Below, piece after piece: positions 52,682-54,875 of a DNA stretch of 54,875 bases. Under the pieces are notes generated by a model that saw only the letters and a list, made by a program, of their open reading frames with translations, was not told where the DNA came from and made no database searches. The stretch lies in contig NZ_BMFR01000021.1 of the NCBI RefSeq assembly GCF_014638995.1, forward strand, positions 1-54,875. Reading direction: 5' to 3'. The DNA comes from Virgibacillus oceani (lineage in GTDB: Bacteria; Bacillota; Bacilli; Bacillales; Amphibacillaceae). The stretch's first letter is position 1. Each line of letters begins with the position of its first letter. Both the position numbers and the translations under genes were made by a program.

Positions 52682-52695
52682 TGTAAGCGCATTCA
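52682..52695. promoter_or_regulatory. cre-like box, second PTS operon
   Basis: TGTAAGCGCATTCA matches the CcpA consensus except at one position. It lies about 40 nt upstream of the GH4 start. Confidence 0.6.
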
Positions 52696-52709
52696 TTAGT
52701 AGGGGATGA

Positions 52710-52730
52710 TTTTCCGTTAGCAACGGAAAA
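52710..52730. promoter_or_regulatory. predicted LicR-type operator, operon 2
   Basis: TTTTCCGTTA, a 4-nt centre (GCAA), CGGAAAA. It is the counterpart of the site at 43324-43343. On the minus strand a TTGCTA/TACTAA promoter-like pair overlaps it. Confidence 0.6.
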
Positions 52731-52750
52731 AAACTGATGCAAAATAAAAA

Positions 52751-52778
52751 GCAAAAGAAATAATATTGCTTCTCTTGC
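52751..52778 (-). terminator. terminator after the second LicR-type gene
   Basis: On the minus strand GCAAGAGAA pairs (with G-T pairs) with TTTCTTTTGC, then TTTTT. It begins just after the regulator stop at 52781, ahead of the PTS operon promoter. Confidence 0.6.
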
Positions 52779-52780
52779 CT

Positions 52781-54700
52781 TTACCTTCTTATTATGAAGT
52801 TCTTAAATTGTTCGAATGTGCTGCATTGCAAAAGCCTCTGCAGAAGATTATTATCATCAATAAGTTTAACCAGAATATGAAACATTGGCTTTAAATCATC
52901 TTTTTTGGCCATATTCGTATTAAGGAGGAAAACAATTTGAACTGGCTTATCTCCCCACTGAATCGGTTTATTCAGTGTAACAATCGACCAAAACGATGCA
53001 TTTGTTCTTGGTTCAAGTGGATGAGGAATTGCCACCAGATTACCAAAACTTGTAGGAGCATAGCTTTCCCTTTCCAAAACATAATCAATATAGTCATCTT
53101 CCACCCTGCCATCATTCACAAGATGGTTCCCCAAAAATCTGATCACCTCTTCCGGTGTTTCAAAATCCTGCTTTAAAAATGTATCCTTTTCATGCATGTA
53201 TTGCTCAATAATCGATTTATCTTTAGTTATTGCCGTTTCAATAGTAGTAACATCGCTGTCACCAAGTATCGTACTCACATGTATAACAGGAACGGACAAA
53301 TCCTGTGTAATTGGAATTGTGCTGACAATAAAATCCACACCAGTTAAAGATTGATGTTTCAAGTTATAATATTCTGTTGTTCCTATTATATCCAGGCCAT
53401 CACCAAATTTATTTTTTAATTTATACGATAATAGCTGTGCACTTCCCAACCCCGAGGCACAGACAATCAAACAACGTTTCGTATGAACACTAGATTTCTT
53501 AATCCTTTCCAGAGCAACCTCGAGATGCAACGCCAAGTAACCAATTTCATTTTCGTCAATTTTAATACCCATTTTTTCATCAAGTACATCAACCATAACT
53601 AACGCTGCTTCAAAGGAAAGCGGGTATTTTGTTTTTATTTCTTCTAGCATTGGGTTTCTAATGTTCATTTGAAATTTGTAGCGATTAATTGCGGGCATTA
53701 AATGCAGGCATAAGGCAAACAGCAATTCTTCATCATCAGAAAGATTGAAATAATATTTTTCATCTATAATATTTACCATTTCAGTTACCAAATTATAAAC
53801 CTTTTGATCAATAATGGAATTGATATTTTCTTTTTCCTGATTTGAATGTACCAGCTTTGTTCCCTGTAAATGAATTGCCAGGTATGCTACTTCATTTTCA
53901 CTAAAGTTAACACTTAGACCCGCTTCAACATCCTGTACAATTTCCGATGCTACCGCGAACTCTTTTTTGCCCTTCATATGACGTAATTCTTCATGAACAA
54001 TTTCAACTGAATTTGATTCTCTAATTCGCTTACACGCTATCGCTAGGTGCGTGATTAAATTTTGCAACCCGATATCTGAAATAATTATATTGTGCTTTCT
54101 CATATTAGATAGAATACTAGTTTTTATGATTTCCAAATCTCTTTTCGACAGGATGGAAAGCCAATCTGCTGGATCATCTAAAGGAACAGGCTTTTGGTTA
54201 AAAATATATTCAGAAATACAAAATCGTATCTGTGTTTCATTTCCTATAACTTTAATCCCGTAATTTGGCTTTTGATCAAGAACTAAGTTATAGTCCTCAA
54301 GTATTCCACGGACCAGTTTTATATCACTTTTTAATGTTGAACGACTAATATAAAGTTCCCCCGCCAGGTCGTCCATCTTTAAATAATAGGACTGTAATAA
54401 AAGTTTTTCCATTAAAAAAAGGATTCTTGCCTCCGGTTCACTTGGAATTACTTCTCTAGAATCCAGGCGCTCCTGAATAAATTGCTTCAATTTCTTATTA
54501 TCCGTAATCTCCAGGTGGTACCCTTTACCACGAATGGATTCAATTTTCAAATCACTTTGCTCAAGCAAATGATTCAATTCTTTAATATCATTTCTCACCG
54601 TTTTTGAACTCACAAGCAAGTGCATCGCTAACTGTTCACTAGTCATAGGGTCATTCGATTTCATCAGTAACTGTATAATTTCCTGCCATCTCGAATTCAT
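52781..54700 (-). CDS. LicR-type PRD/PTS transcriptional activator 2
   Basis: 639-residue paralog of the regulator at 36408, with the same order: HTH (VSSKTVRNDIKELNHLL), second HTH (YISRSTLKSDIKLVR), two PRDs (LITHLAIACKRI, AIHLQGTKL, LCLHLMPAINRY, LALHLEVALERI), EIIB-like (CLIVCASGLGSAQLL) and EIIA-2 (VAIPHPLEP). ATG 54700 after AAAGGGGG; the longer frame to 54745 lacks a site. It lies directly upstream of the operon it probably controls, whereas the first regulator lies downstream of its operon. Confidence 0.92.
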   Translation of the reverse strand: MNSRWQEIIQLLMKSNDPMTSEQLAMHLLVSSKTVRNDIKELNHLLEQSDLKIESIRGKGYHLEITDNKKLKQFIQERLDSREVIPSEPEARILFLMEKLLLQSYYLKMDDLAGELYISRSTLKSDIKLVRGILEDYNLVLDQKPNYGIKVIGNETQIRFCISEYIFNQKPVPLDDPADWLSILSKRDLEIIKTSILSNMRKHNIIISDIGLQNLITHLAIACKRIRESNSVEIVHEELRHMKGKKEFAVASEIVQDVEAGLSVNFSENEVAYLAIHLQGTKLVHSNQEKENINSIIDQKVYNLVTEMVNIIDEKYYFNLSDDEELLFALCLHLMPAINRYKFQMNIRNPMLEEIKTKYPLSFEAALVMVDVLDEKMGIKIDENEIGYLALHLEVALERIKKSSVHTKRCLIVCASGLGSAQLLSYKLKNKFGDGLDIIGTTEYYNLKHQSLTGVDFIVSTIPITQDLSVPVIHVSTILGDSDVTTIETAITKDKSIIEQYMHEKDTFLKQDFETPEEVIRFLGNHLVNDGRVEDDYIDYVLERESYAPTSFGNLVAIPHPLEPRTNASFWSIVTLNKPIQWGDKPVQIVFLLNTNMAKKDDLKPMFHILVKLIDDNNLLQRLLQCSTFEQFKNFIIRR

Positions 54701-54748
54701 CAAACTAACCCCCTTTATTAGAAAATTAGTTATATTGTAACACAAAAT

Positions 54749-54780
54749 CGGGACAGGGGGTCAGACCCACTAGCGTTGCA
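54749..54780. repeat. variant REP-like unit, right end
   Basis: CGGGACAGGGGGTCAGACCC followed by ACTAGCGTTGCA. It is the inverted copy of 45-76 (31 of 32 bases) and lies in the leader of the second LicR-type gene. The last 95 bases of the window beyond it are AT-rich with no gene visible. Confidence 0.8.
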
Positions 54781-54875
54781 TAACTGTAAATAAATATTAT
54801 ATATGTGAAAATTTTACATTACCATTTTACCTTTGGGAGCAAAAACGACAATCTCGAAATAAGATATCGTTTGTT

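Noticed and set aside
1..54875. Prophage, conjugative element or IS transposon
   Set aside because: No integrase, capsid, relaxase or DDE transposase gene is present. The only mobile-element gene is the RAYT, which is a domesticated-type Y1 transposase.

Overview
This 54.9-kb window looks like chromosomal DNA from a low-GC Gram-positive Bacillaceae bacterium, of the Virgibacillus, Oceanobacillus or Lentibacillus kind. The signs are AGGAGG-type ribosome sites on nearly every gene, frequent GTG/TTG starts, CcpA-type cre boxes, lipobox and Sec signals of Gram-positive type, and PTS operons controlled by LicR/PRD regulators. Genus is an inference from gene content and style; no rRNA or tRNA is present to confirm it. 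Most of the window is carbon-source acquisition, arranged as a series of compact operons, most on the minus strand.

Left part (1-15.5 kb): a LytS/LytT (BtsS/BtsR-like) two-component system next to a CstA-family transporter, probably a pyruvate-responsive uptake unit. Then comes a glycolate/glyoxylate block on the minus strand: FadR-type regulator, glcE-glcF-glcD (FAD/Fe-S glycolate oxidase), an FAA-hydrolase-family enzyme and an LctP/GlcA-family permease. Malate synthase G (glcB), which condenses glyoxylate with acetyl-CoA, lies just upstream, and a LysR regulator diverges from it.

Middle part (15.5-36 kb): a large secreted multidomain GH92 alpha-mannosidase; a CUT1 ABC sugar importer without its own ATPase; and a three-gene sensor unit (membrane-anchored sugar-binding protein, YesM-like kinase, YesN-like regulator). 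Then a sialic acid locus: nanT-type SSS symporter and nanA on the minus strand, and two overlapping FadR-type regulators, nanK and nanE on the plus strand. A ROK fructokinase-like gene and manA follow. Sialic acid yields ManNAc-6-P then GlcNAc-6-P; mannose-6-P enters glycolysis through ManA.

Right part (36-54.8 kb): two paralogous lactose/cellobiose-family PTS loci. The first (IIB-IIC-IIA, GH1 and GH4 phospho-glycosidases, LicR-type regulator) fits beta-glucosides. The second (LicR-type regulator, GH4, IIB-IIC, ChbG deacetylase, IIA) ends in a gene for a NamZ-type exo-muramidase with extra C-terminal domains, suggesting chitobiose or cell-wall amino-sugar scavenging. Both promoter regions share an inverted repeat (TTTTCCGTTA...CGGAAA) and cre-like boxes. 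Between the two lie an oxidoreductase gene, a REP-associated tyrosine transposase (RAYT) and an orphan zinc-ribbon/TPR gene.

Running through everything is a family of about 31-bp palindromes (GGGACA-purine-rich arm, GGGGTC[T/A]GACCCC core, TGTCCC arm) at about 21 places, single, as inverted pairs, or as decayed fragments. They lie between genes, often inside operons, and have rewritten the 3' ends of at least three genes. The RAYT gene is itself bracketed by them, so this looks like a REP/BIME-type system in a Firmicute. A 32-bp sequence built on one such unit also occurs, inverted, at the two ends of the window.
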